Positions 1-8,341 of a stretch of 64,000 bases of DNA are shown piece after piece. Within the stretch, counting starts at the first letter, position 1; each line of letters begins with the position of its first letter. Where the stretch lies: assembly GCF_000473995.1 (NCBI RefSeq), contig NC_022571.1, positions 3,317,416 to 3,381,415 of the forward strand. The letters run 5' to 3'. This stretch comes from Clostridium saccharobutylicum DSM 13864 (lineage in GTDB: Bacteria > Bacillota > Clostridia > Clostridiales > Clostridiaceae). The position numbers and the translations under genes are program-made. The notes beneath the pieces are model-generated. The model was not told where the DNA came from and made no database searches. It saw nothing but the letters and a program-made list of their open reading frames with translations.

Positions 1-200
1 TCTTTAATTATTACTGTTTCTGTATATCCTAATAATCTTTTGTCCATATCTAAATTATTTTCAAATAAAGGTAATTCTCCAACTACTATTTGCATTGGAT
101 TTACAGATTTAACTGTTCCTTTTTGAATCATAGGAGGATTATATTTACTACCTTCATCTCTAACAATTTTTATAAATTCAGATTTACTATTTTGTTTCAT
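1..200 (-). CDS. XkdR-like DUF2577 baseplate protein (partial)
   Basis: Start ATG at 200-198 behind an AAAGGGG ribosome binding site; the frame stays open to the window edge (66 residues visible). The product begins MKQNSKSEFIKIVRDEG and continues with a short beta-rich stretch. The position immediately downstream of the XkdQ-like hub gene and the sequence style match DUF2577/XkdR baseplate proteins of PBSX-type phages. The family call leans on synteny because only the N-terminus is visible. Confidence 0.65.
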   Translation of the reverse strand, partial: MKQNSKSEFIKIVRDEGSKYNPPMIQKGTVKSVNPMQIVVGELPLFENNLDMDKRLLGYTETVIIK

Positions 201-214
201 ATACAATTCCCCTT

Positions 215-1939
215 TTAATTCAATTTGTAAGCTGTTACTGTTTGTCTCCCTAAATTGTTAGCCTTAGTTACAGAATCTCCCCCAACACCTACATAAATAT
301 CTAACCTATTAGCAGAATCAAAATCTGTTCCTCCATGATCTTCAACCGTAAAGACTCCATCATCTAAACCGTCAATACCAGTTATATAAAATTGAGTCCC
401 GAATGAATAAACATTACTTGCACACATACCATATTGCAATGTCTTACCACTAGCAGACTCATTTCCACCTTCACTTGCTGCTCCTGTATAAAAACTTAAA
501 TTCATTTGCATCTGAGTAGCGTTGCTTAAATCTACATCTCCACTAGAACTTGAACTATCACTACTGTCTGTTACAATTCTTCTGCCTGCATAGAATCCAT
601 ACATATCAATTATGCAAACACTTTCTCCTGTATGTGGCGAATGTATAACTTGTCCATTTCCAACATAAATTTGAACATGACCTGTACCTGGGAATACTAA
701 ATCTCCTGGTTGTAATTCATCTTGACTTACACTAGAACCACAATCAATTTGTTCATAAGTTGTACGTGGTAGATTGTATCCAAAGTGATTAAATACATAT
801 TGTACAAATCCAGAACAATCAAAGCCATCAGGTGTAGTTCCGCCCCATACATAAGGTGTTCCTATAAATGTTTTAGCGTATTCAACAATAGCATTTACAT
901 CTGATCTACTATTACTTGAACTATTATTAGAACTTTCTTGATATTCTTTTTCATCCATTACTTTTTCTAAATTTAATGTTAATTCACTTGTATAAGTACC
1001 TGTGCCAATATCCCAAGTGTGGCAATCTTCAGTAATATATAAAACCGTATTGGAAACTTTATTAATCCAAGGAATTTGAACTGTTACACCTTTACCTGTA
1101 AAATAATCATCATAATTACCTAGAACCTTACATTTAATTGTTATATCTAAATTATGTAACATTTGATTAGCGACTGTTTTATAATCTTTTCCGTCTTCCT
1201 GAACATAATTCTTTTGTATAATTCCATATCTATTTTGAACACTAGAATCTGAGTTAACAGTATCAATTTTATTATTATTGTTATCATATACTTCAACTCT
1301 ATTAACCATATTTGCCATAGTCTCTGTATACTCAAAACTTATTAAATTTCCATCTGCATAACTTAATCCTTGAGTACAAGGTTTAATTATAGTATTTGCA
1401 ATTTTACCTCCAAATTGAGTAACCATAACTTTATCGCCACTCATCCATAAATAAAACTTTTCTCCTGTTTGCTTTTTAACTTGCGTATACATTTCCATTA
1501 TTGCATCGTAAGGTGATTGCTTTGCTATTAAATGATTTATAGCTATACCTGTAGGATATATATAATCACTACTAACCCCTACTTTATCTAATATAGATTG
1601 AGTTGCATCTTCGGCTGTTGTACCATTGAAATTAAATGTAACTTCATCTTGTTTCAAATACCATGCAAAATCAAAAGCAGTAAATGTCAATGTATCATCT
1701 GTTTTTAAAGTATCTTCTATCAACTTTCCCCTAAATATTTCTTCATCATCTAAAGTAACCCAAACTAAAGTTCCAGCACTTAAATCTGTTCTTGAAATAT
1801 TAGTATTAAACACACCATAACCCATTGTTATATCCAATTCTCTACACACATTTGTCAATGATCCACTTATCTTTATACTTTCACATAGATTTGTTATTTC
1901 TACTGTGTTTCCATAATAAATACAAAATACTTTTATCAT
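215..1939 (-). CDS. Baseplate hub protein, XkdQ-like, with NlpC/P60 and 3D hydrolase domains
   Basis: 574 aa. Residues 1 to about 335 resemble the XkdQ/gp27-like hub that joins tail tube and baseplate. A Ser/Asn linker (about 338-350) leads to an NlpC/P60 peptidase: Cys375 in DCSGF, His421 in GHVQIY and His433 form the expected triad. After a second Ser-rich linker, residues about 500-574 resemble a 3D (double-psi beta-barrel) domain, with an EDHGGTDF and NRLDIYVG core. XkdQ proteins are usually near 320 aa, so this is a hub fused to two wall-degrading modules, probably used to breach peptidoglycan during injection. Its start overlaps the stop of the LysM gene by 4 bases. Confidence 0.9.
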   Translation of the reverse strand: MIKVFCIYYGNTVEITNLCESIKISGSLTNVCRELDITMGYGVFNTNISRTDLSAGTLVWVTLDDEEIFRGKLIEDTLKTDDTLTFTAFDFAWYLKQDEVTFNFNGTTAEDATQSILDKVGVSSDYIYPTGIAINHLIAKQSPYDAIMEMYTQVKKQTGEKFYLWMSGDKVMVTQFGGKIANTIIKPCTQGLSYADGNLISFEYTETMANMVNRVEVYDNNNNKIDTVNSDSSVQNRYGIIQKNYVQEDGKDYKTVANQMLHNLDITIKCKVLGNYDDYFTGKGVTVQIPWINKVSNTVLYITEDCHTWDIGTGTYTSELTLNLEKVMDEKEYQESSNNSSSNSRSDVNAIVEYAKTFIGTPYVWGGTTPDGFDCSGFVQYVFNHFGYNLPRTTYEQIDCGSSVSQDELQPGDLVFPGTGHVQIYVGNGQVIHSPHTGESVCIIDMYGFYAGRRIVTDSSDSSSSSGDVDLSNATQMQMNLSFYTGAASEGGNESASGKTLQYGMCASNVYSFGTQFYITGIDGLDDGVFTVEDHGGTDFDSANRLDIYVGVGGDSVTKANNLGRQTVTAYKLN

Positions 1940-2646
1940 ATTTTTAGAACCTGTCCTACAGAAATATCATTAACATTTTCCAAATTATTTTTTGAAATTA
2001 AGTTTGTGTATTTACTAGAATCTCCATATACCTTTTTAGCAATATTAACCAAAGTGTCACCATCTTTAACAGTGTAAGAAGTTGTATAAGCTTGTGCTAA
2101 GTTACTATATCCACTAGGTTGTGCTAAATTAGATACCGTATAAGGTGTTGCTAAGTTATGATATCCACTAGGTGTTGCCATTTGGTCAACTCCTGTATAA
2201 TAAGTTTCAGTACTTGAATTGGTAGTAAGTTTTATTTCTTTGTGTTCTTTAAAAGTAATAGTAAAATAAACATCTCCGCTTCCATCTTCTTCACTATATT
2301 CAATATCATCTACAGTACACTGAATATTCACATTTGTTTTAGTTATCACATAAGTACAAACAATATTATTGTCTTTAAGTTTTTCAATCAAGTCACAATA
2401 ATCAAAGGGGTTTGATTTTGGGGTACAAGTACAAATATTATATTTTTTTGAGGGGAATATAGATGATATAGTCCATGATTTTAATGTTGGTGTACCACCA
2501 TCACTTATTTCACCGAACCCAAGCAAATTAATACTTGCACTATTTTTACTACTTTTTATTTTGTAGGATGAAGGAGAAATTGGTAATTGTATTGTTTCTA
2601 TATCATTTTTGATATAATGTATTTTAATATTAATCACATCCTCCAA
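1936..2646 (-). CDS. LysM tail protein, XkdP-like
   Basis: 236 aa. The N-terminal part (about 1-150) matches the tail-tube-extension type XkdP fold by position and sequence style. Residues about 150-188 are a low-complexity linker with repeated NLA-(T/Q)-P-(S)-G-Y units. Residues about 189-236 are a LysM motif (TVKDGDTLVNIAKKVYGD, ending GQVLKI) that would bind peptidoglycan or anchor the hub. It overlaps the hub gene by 4 bases, so the two are probably translationally coupled. It sits between tape measure and hub as in PBSX. Confidence 0.88.
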   Translation of the reverse strand: MEDVINIKIHYIKNDIETIQLPISPSSYKIKSSKNSASINLLGFGEISDGGTPTLKSWTISSIFPSKKYNICTCTPKSNPFDYCDLIEKLKDNNIVCTYVITKTNVNIQCTVDDIEYSEEDGSGDVYFTITFKEHKEIKLTTNSSTETYYTGVDQMATPSGYHNLATPYTVSNLAQPSGYSNLAQAYTTSYTVKDGDTLVNIAKKVYGDSSKYTNLISKNNLENVNDISVGQVLKI

Positions 2647-2687
2647 AAATTAATAAATAAAAAGCCTATAGGTATTAATCTATAAGC

Positions 2688-4658
2688 TTATGCCATCTTT
2701 AGTTGCTCTCTTTTTATAGCAGAAACGAATTTATCTATAAAGTTATCCATATCAACTTCTTTAGAAAATACAGAACCTTCCATGTGAACATGGATATCTC
2801 TAGTATTATTACTAGAACTATTTGCAATTTTATCCAATAAAGCTTCAGAGCCTTGATGATTTATAATTTGTGTTCCAGATGGAAGATTCATTAATTCATA
2901 GCCACGTTCTCCTGTTTTAGTCCATCCACCTCGGTAGTTAGATGTTCCAGTATAGTTTTCTCCAACAGTTTCAGTTTGTTCTCCACTGTCATCTTTTCCA
3001 CCAAATACTTTTTTTGTTATATTAACAACAGCTTTAATCGGTGTATTTAATAAATCAACAAGCCCCTTCCACAATCCTTTAATAATATCAATTGCTCCAC
3101 TTACTACTTCTTTTATACCATCCCATACTTTAGACCAATTACCTGTCACAATGCCTTGTATAATATCCATTACTCCACCTAAAACATCAACTATACCACC
3201 CAAAATAGTACCTATATCTTGTACAACATTTCCTATTGTAGTTGCTAAAGTCTCAAAAATCGCTCCCAAAGTAGCTACCCCTGTTTGGAAAATAGCATTT
3301 AAAACAAACATTATTAAAGATACTGCTTCTTTATTCTCATCAAGTTTTGCTTTAAACTCATCAATTTTAGCTTTTATACCTGCTATAACTTCAGCTACTT
3401 TAGCTTTAACACTATTAAAAGCATTTGTTACTACAGTTCTAAATGCTTCAGATTTATTCCAAGCCAAAACAAAAGCACCTGTTAATAATGCTATAGCACC
3501 AACAGCCAGTCCAATTGGATTACTTATAAGTGCAAGACATTCTCCAAGTGTTCCTGCCCCACCTACAAAAGCTTGAAATGCAAAAATAACTGTTTTAATT
3601 ACTCCTACAACTTTAGATAATCCGTTAAATATTGTTATAACTTTAGTAATACCATTAAATGCAACAAATGCACTTGCCACTCCTACAACTACTGGCATTA
3701 TTGTACTAAAATTATCTTTAACAAATGTAATAGCTTTTCCAAGTGTATCAAAAGCATTACCAATGGCATCACATGCACGTTCTGCTCCACCATCATCTCC
3801 CCAAGCTTGTATTTTATCAGCTACGGTTTGAACTACACCTTTTAATCTATCTAAAGCACCACCAGCTTTTACAGTTCCATCATCAGTAACACCTGCAATT
3901 GTAGCAAGTGTAGTTGAAAAGTTACCTTTTAAAGTAGATAAAGTACCAGACAAAGTTTTAGATTGTAATTCCATACCACCTTTAAATTTGCTTTCCATTA
4001 AAGATAATAAAGCTGTATTAAATGCTGTTTGGTCAGTAATTTGTCCTTTATTATTTACAATCTGTTTACCTTGCATAGTTTTATTAGCTTGATCAACAAT
4101 CATATTTTTAGTTATACCAAATTCTTTAAGTCTTTCAAGCTCTCCAGTCTGAGCATCTGCAATAGCTTCAACTGCTTGATTCAATGGCTTTCCCATTACC
4201 CCTGCCATATCACCAATTTGTGTCATCATCTCATTACTTGCATCAAGTCCATAAGACTTTAATTTAACAAAAGCTTCAACTGTTTCTTTGGTATCAAAGG
4301 GTGTCGAGTTTGCGAACACAACTGCATCATGAAACTTTTGCCCTGCTAATGTTGAATCCTTCATTACTACATTTAAAGTATTTCTTAAATTCTCATAATC
4401 ACTAGCTTCGCTTATTGCTGATTTAACAATACCTACTGCCCCTTTTATACTTAAATATCCTGCGGCTAAACCTGCAAGTTTGCTTGTCAATCCACTTATA
4501 CCACCAGTTTCATTAGCAGAATTACTAAAACTTCTGACTCCACTACTAGCATTTTCAGCATCAGATCTAGCTTGACGTATTTTATCCCTAAAGCTATTCA
4601 AAGGATTAGTAAACATATCTCTAACCCTTATAATAGCTTCCATATTATAATTACTCAT
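2688..4658 (-). CDS. Tail tape measure protein
   Basis: 656 aa, the longest tail gene. The N-terminus (MSNYNMEAIIRVRDMFTNPL) is typical of tape measures, followed by coiled-coil and Gly/Ala-rich helices. Hydrophobic segments lie around residues 310-400 and 440-500, and a conserved-type motif GWTKTGERGYELMNLP lies near the C-terminus (about 585-600). The tape measure sets tail length; 656 aa would predict a fairly short tail of roughly 100 nm using about 1.5 angstrom per residue (rule of thumb). It follows the frameshifted chaperone gene, as expected. An RBS (GGGGTG) precedes the ATG. Confidence 0.92.
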   Translation of the reverse strand: MSNYNMEAIIRVRDMFTNPLNSFRDKIRQARSDAENASSGVRSFSNSANETGGISGLTSKLAGLAAGYLSIKGAVGIVKSAISEASDYENLRNTLNVVMKDSTLAGQKFHDAVVFANSTPFDTKETVEAFVKLKSYGLDASNEMMTQIGDMAGVMGKPLNQAVEAIADAQTGELERLKEFGITKNMIVDQANKTMQGKQIVNNKGQITDQTAFNTALLSLMESKFKGGMELQSKTLSGTLSTLKGNFSTTLATIAGVTDDGTVKAGGALDRLKGVVQTVADKIQAWGDDGGAERACDAIGNAFDTLGKAITFVKDNFSTIMPVVVGVASAFVAFNGITKVITIFNGLSKVVGVIKTVIFAFQAFVGGAGTLGECLALISNPIGLAVGAIALLTGAFVLAWNKSEAFRTVVTNAFNSVKAKVAEVIAGIKAKIDEFKAKLDENKEAVSLIMFVLNAIFQTGVATLGAIFETLATTIGNVVQDIGTILGGIVDVLGGVMDIIQGIVTGNWSKVWDGIKEVVSGAIDIIKGLWKGLVDLLNTPIKAVVNITKKVFGGKDDSGEQTETVGENYTGTSNYRGGWTKTGERGYELMNLPSGTQIINHQGSEALLDKIANSSSNNTRDIHVHMEGSVFSKEVDMDNFIDKFVSAIKREQLKMA

Positions 4659-4684
4659 ATTTCACCCCCAATCTAAAAGAAAGA

Positions 4685-5262
4685 CTATTCTTCCTCATTA
4701 GACGGAGGCTTATTTAGTCTTTCTGCTTCAATTTCAACAAATGCCCTTGCTATATTTTTTTCATATTGTGACCAACTAGACATTTCTTCAAATGTATGAC
4801 CTTTAGCAAAACATACGCAATATAAAGCCATGTCATTGTCGGTCAAAATTAGTTTTTTATGTGTTGTACCACCGATACTCCACCTTTTGCTAAGTCACTA
4901 AGGTTTAATATTTCTGTAGCAATTCCACCACGTTCCTTAACTGAAGGGAATACTGCTTTTACAGTTTCATTTATAATTTGTGATGGTTCACATGTAATAC
5001 CTAAAGTTTCTTGAGTTTTTTCATCTTTTAACTTAGGATCAACTACACATTCATAAACAATACGATTTATCATTCCCATTTCATCATCTTTGTATTTTTC
5101 ATTCAAATATGAGAATAATTCATCATCTAGCTTTTTAACTAAAATATACATGTCATAAGAACCTATATTTAATTCCTGTGTTTTCTTAGCATCTTTTTCT
5201 CGTGCCTGTTTTTTAGCCACAACATCAGCTAAAGTTAATCTTTTTTGTTGTTCTTTATTCAT
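4685..5262 (-). CDS. Tail assembly chaperone, long form by -1 ribosomal frameshift
   Basis: A slippery heptamer AAAAAAC (minus strand, plus coordinates 4858-4852) is set in frame as A AAA AAC directly before the TAA stop of the short form. Shifting by -1 opens 55 further codons (LILTDNDMALY and on, ending SNEEE) to a TAG at 4685-4687. The result is 137 + 55 = 192 aa. This is the G/GT-type arrangement: the long form recruits tape measure and tube subunits during tail assembly. The extension has no start codon or RBS of its own and its stop lies 26 bases before the tape measure start. Confidence 0.85.
4849..5262 (-). CDS. Tail assembly chaperone, short form (XkdN-like, gpG-type)
   Basis: 137 aa, MNKEQQKRLTLADVVAKKQ at the N-terminus, acidic and helical overall. 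It lies between tube and tape measure genes, where XkdN/gpG chaperones lie in contractile and lambda-like phages. An RBS (AAGGAGG) precedes the ATG. The last codons are ATA AAA AAC TAA, forming the slippery site described for the long form. By analogy with other phages most ribosomes stop here and a few percent shift; the actual ratio cannot be read from sequence. Confidence 0.85.
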   Translation of the reverse strand: MNKEQQKRLTLADVVAKKQAREKDAKKTQELNIGSYDMYILVKKLDDELFSYLNEKYKDDEMGMINRIVYECVVDPKLKDEKTQETLGITCEPSQIINETVKAVFPSVKERGGIATEILNLSDLAKGGVSVVQHIKN

Positions 5263-5287
5263 TTATAATCCTCCTTATATTAAGATA

Positions 5288-5752
5288 TTAAGCTACCTTA
5301 ACCCCTTCACTATCTAATATTTCTTTTAATACATTTAAACTCATTGGATTTGCTTTATAGCTAAATTCTTTTTCTACCATTTTACCGATTTCCCAATCTG
5401 CAACAATTAGGTTTTCCAAAAATGCTTCGCCAATATAAATTTGTTCAATTTGCCCTTTATATTGTTCGGGATCTTGTAAAGATGAAGTAATTTTGAAAGT
5501 TGGTGTAATACCTTTTTTCATCATGTTTACACAATCACGTAACCCCATGCTATCCACATAAGAAACTTTGAATTTTCCCTCTAATGATACTTTCTTTAAT
5601 TTAAAACCTGTTTCCCAGCCACCGTTGCATGGTAATTCTTCTAAGTCTAGCTTTAATTCTGCATTAAAGGACTGAACCATAAAAACTTCAACACCATTTA
5701 GATATAAATGCCCGAATTGACCATTACACACATTTTTAATTTTTTTTGACAT
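5288..5752 (-). CDS. Tail tube protein (XkdM-like)
   Basis: 154 aa. Starts MSKKIKNVCNGQFGHLYLNGVEVF and contains the conserved-type phrase LPCNGGWETGFKLKKVSLEGKFKV, followed by a region about metal-like 'GLRDCVNMMKKG' and a C-terminal beta strand set. Length and position directly after the sheath gene match XkdM (DUF2001) tube proteins of PBSX-type phages. It polymerises into the inner tube around the tape measure. Preceded by an AGAGAG RBS. Confidence 0.88.
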   Translation of the reverse strand: MSKKIKNVCNGQFGHLYLNGVEVFMVQSFNAELKLDLEELPCNGGWETGFKLKKVSLEGKFKVSYVDSMGLRDCVNMMKKGITPTFKITSSLQDPEQYKGQIEQIYIGEAFLENLIVADWEIGKMVEKEFSYKANPMSLNVLKEILDSEGVKVA

Positions 5753-5819
5753 CTAATCACTCTCTCTTTCTATAAAATTTTGCATAAAAATAGCTAGTTC
5801 AAATAAAATAAACTAACTA

Positions 5820-6869
5820 TTAAAAGAACATTGAAAGTTCTAAATCTTCCATTGTATCTTGTAGTGTAATTTGTCCTGTTAAAAATAATTTAGCACCTGT
5901 GTCTTGCTTTAATACTTCTTCATCTTCCATATCAGTAGTATCTACTTTTAATTCACTTTCAAGGTAATCTCTAGTTGCTTCAACGTCTAATTCAACATAG
6001 TTATCAGCATCTTTATTTAAAACACCTTCTTTTCCTAAGTTTCTAAGATACTCATTTGCTTCTGCAACGAATAACATTTTATCAGCATAATCATTAATTA
6101 CTTTCCCAGTATAATTATCTCTAAATGTTGTATAAATATCTCCACTTACTAAATCCATACCTTCAGTAATTTTAATTTTCTTCATACACTCTTTTTTACC
6201 AAGTGTTATTGTTTTAAGACTATTTACGCCACGACTCAATTTATATTTTTCACCATCAAATGTAATAAATAATTCCCCATTATCAACACAAGTATTTTCA
6301 TCAACCTTATCTTTAACTCCTGTAACATCACTTAACACATAATATGTAGCACTTTGAGTCTGTGGAATACCTGCTAAAATAACAGCAACTCTAATAGTAA
6401 ATCTTTGTGTTGTCATAGCAATGCCATTTACTTTAATTTCTTCGGCAGTAAAATTAATTACCCCTTCATAGTCTGCTGCAAAGTTAGCTGTTACTACACT
6501 TAATTTCATATTATTTTCTCTTCTATTTTCTATAAAAGTTTTAATTGCTTCTTCATCTGCTGTTACATCATATCCAAATGCTAAATAATTAATACTCACT
6601 TTAGCTAAAGAAGTTAAAGCATCAGATGTAGTTCCTGCTGTTGCAATAGCACAAACCACCAATGTATTAACCCCTAAATCAAAACAATCTTTTATTATTG
6701 CTTTGTTATCATCAGAATAACTTTGTGTTACATTTTTATATCTTTTATATTTATAAATCCCACTTACTGTTGCATCTTTTAGAACTATACACGCTACACC
6801 CCTAGCACTTCTTGCTTTTGCTGTACTTGCTTTTTCAGTAAATGAAATTATAACTTCTGGCATACCCAC
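5820..6869 (-). CDS. Tail sheath protein (XkdK-like)
   Basis: 349 aa. The N-terminus MGMPEVIISFTEKASTAKARSARGVACIVLKD is typical of phage sheath proteins, and the C-terminal part (about 250-349) holds the helical polymerisation region with acidic segments. The protein contracts around the tube on infection, so its presence classes the particle as contractile. Slightly shorter than PBSX XkdK (about 466 aa), closer to the compact clostridial sheath proteins. It is followed by the tube gene with a short AT-rich gap. Confidence 0.9.
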   Translation of the reverse strand: MGMPEVIISFTEKASTAKARSARGVACIVLKDATVSGIYKYKRYKNVTQSYSDDNKAIIKDCFDLGVNTLVVCAIATAGTTSDALTSLAKVSINYLAFGYDVTADEEAIKTFIENRRENNMKLSVVTANFAADYEGVINFTAEEIKVNGIAMTTQRFTIRVAVILAGIPQTQSATYYVLSDVTGVKDKVDENTCVDNGELFITFDGEKYKLSRGVNSLKTITLGKKECMKKIKITEGMDLVSGDIYTTFRDNYTGKVINDYADKMLFVAEANEYLRNLGKEGVLNKDADNYVELDVEATRDYLESELKVDTTDMEDEEVLKQDTGAKLFLTGQITLQDTMEDLELSMFF

Positions 6870-6886
6870 TCATATCACACACCTTT

Positions 6887-7318
6887 CTATATTTTAAAAA
6901 TTAATTCTCCCATTAAATCTTTGTCTTCATCTTCAATAACAATATAAGTTCTACTATCATCATTAAAATCTAAACCAAAGCTACAATTTAATAAGTCATT
7001 TGTTTCATTAAATGTAAGATTACTTATAAGTAAGTGCCTGTCCAATACATCTAAAGTTAAATTAAATATTCCTTCTAGTGAATCACTAATATCTAAATTC
7101 TCTTCATGTTTAATAGTTGCATTTACATATGTAATAGTTACATTTACAAGTCTTTCTTTGTAAACCTTGTAGTTATAAGATTTTACAGGTCTTACTTGTA
7201 CAAAGAAAGTAGGTTTCTCTATATCTTTTTTATTATTATTATCAACTACTATTTTGTAATCTGGAAAGTTAGATTTTAATAATTTAGTTATAGATTTTTG
7301 AATATCACTTAATTTCAT
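6887..7318 (-). CDS. Tail terminator-like protein (XkdJ position, DUF6838-like)
   Basis: 143 aa beginning MKLSDIQKSITKLLKSNFPDYKI. The pattern of a short helix, then beta strands (TFFVQVRPVKSYNYK), and an acidic C-terminus fits DUF6838 proteins annotated as tail terminators. It sits between the gp10-like neck protein and the sheath, the expected slot for the protein that caps the tail tube. The family call is moderate; the positional call is strong. Confidence 0.7.
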   Translation of the reverse strand: MKLSDIQKSITKLLKSNFPDYKIVVDNNNKKDIEKPTFFVQVRPVKSYNYKVYKERLVNVTITYVNATIKHEENLDISDSLEGIFNLTLDVLDRHLLISNLTFNETNDLLNCSFGLDFNDDSRTYIVIEDEDKDLMGELIFKI

Positions 7319-7324
7319 TAATAT

Positions 7325-7717
7325 CTACCTCCCAAATGTTCTACTAACCATGTTATCTACTTTTTTTTGAAATTCTCTTTGAGCTATTGAAATCGAATCT
7401 TTCATCATATGTTTACCCTCAACAAATGTATTTCCACGTCTATATCCTTCTTCAACTGGTTCGGCATATTCAACTGCACTTCCCAATTGAACAGATTTTT
7501 CAGTTCCATTAGTTTTAACTTCATCATATGTCCACGATCTTCTTAAATTACCAGTTTTTACAGGAGTACGACTTTGTATTTCTCCAACACATTCAGTTGC
7601 AGTTTCTTCCAATAGTTGTGTAGCTCCTTCATTAAGTTCTTCAGCAATTTGTCTTATAGCATTTTCTAATTCATCAAATCCACTAACATCATTCATTGAT
7701 ATCCACCTCAGTTTCAA
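7325..7717 (-). CDS. HK97 gp10-like neck protein (XkdI position)
   Basis: 130 aa. It contains the gp10 signature: helix LENAIRQIAEELNEGATQL, then IQSRTPVKTGNLRRSW and VQLGSAVEYAEPVEEG, ending with a segment that includes the EGKHMMKDSI helix. Members of this family sit at the head-tail joint. The gene starts inside the preceding ORF (29-base overlap), suggesting coupled translation. An alternative start is the internal ATG of MNDVSGFDELENA, seven codons in. Confidence 0.85.
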   Translation of the reverse strand: MKLRWISMNDVSGFDELENAIRQIAEELNEGATQLLEETATECVGEIQSRTPVKTGNLRRSWTYDEVKTNGTEKSVQLGSAVEYAEPVEEGYRRGNTFVEGKHMMKDSISIAQREFQKKVDNMVSRTFGR

Positions 7718-8018
7718 AAAGCATTACATCTAGATAATCATCCCACTCAACAATTTTTTGAATTGAATAGAATTGTTCTCGATATTTGATTACTGCACTT
7801 TCAATAATTTCGGGAATAATATCGCAAAATATTCTTTTAGTAGTCTCAATATCATATCCATAATCTTTCTTAGCTTTTTCAGAGCTATAAGGTTGTACAT
7901 CTACTAAAATAGGATTTGTTGTTATTACTTTTGTATAACCTTCCCTAGCAACTCCATCTTCATCATCTGTTTCACTATATTTATAGATAAAAATTTCCTT
8001 ATTATAAAACCATCCCAT
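7689..8018 (-). CDS. Head closure/stopper-like protein (XkdH position)
   Basis: 109 aa, MGWFYNKEIFIYKYSETDDEDGVAREGY at the start and a mainly beta C-terminal half. Size, composition and slot (between the connector and the gp10-like protein) match XkdH/YqbH-type head closure proteins. No single diagnostic motif is visible, so the call rests mostly on gene order. It overlaps the next gene by 29 bases and lies 2 bases after the connector gene. Confidence 0.65.
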   Translation of the reverse strand: MGWFYNKEIFIYKYSETDDEDGVAREGYTKVITTNPILVDVQPYSSEKAKKDYGYDIETTKRIFCDIIPEIIESAVIKYREQFYSIQKIVEWDDYLDVMLFETEVDINE

Positions 8019-8020
8019 AC

Positions 8021-8293
8021 CTAATACATCCTTATATATGGAGCACCTAAGAGTACTCTTACAGTGCCATCTATTAATACAACATCATCTTTATAGGTTC
8101 TGCTACGTGGTCCTTGAGTTTCACTTTTAATGTTTCTATCTATAGTTAAAGATTGTTTTATATTTTCAATTATCAATTTAATTGCTAAAGGATATTTATT
8201 CCTTATCTCATCATCTGTAAAATCTTTATTTTTATATTCTTTTATTGCTTGAATTGCCATTTGGTCATAGTCTTCATCAGTAAATGTGACCAA
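8021..8293 (-). CDS. Head-tail connector (gp6-like)
   Basis: 90 aa, all-helical in the first 60 residues (EDYDQMAIQAIKEYKNKDF, YPLAIKLIIENIKQS) and ending RVLLGAPYIRMY. Short helical proteins immediately after the major capsid gene are usually gp6/gp15-like adaptors that bind the portal. Preceded by an AAGGAGGGG ribosome binding site. A short hairpin (GAGAGA...TCTCTC) lies in the gap before the capsid stop. Confidence 0.65.
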   Translation of the reverse strand: MVTFTDEDYDQMAIQAIKEYKNKDFTDDEIRNKYPLAIKLIIENIKQSLTIDRNIKSETQGPRSRTYKDDVVLIDGTVRVLLGAPYIRMY

Positions 8294-8341
8294 TCAAATC
8301 CCCTCCTTCAAAATAAAAGAGAGAAATTAATCTCTCTTAAA

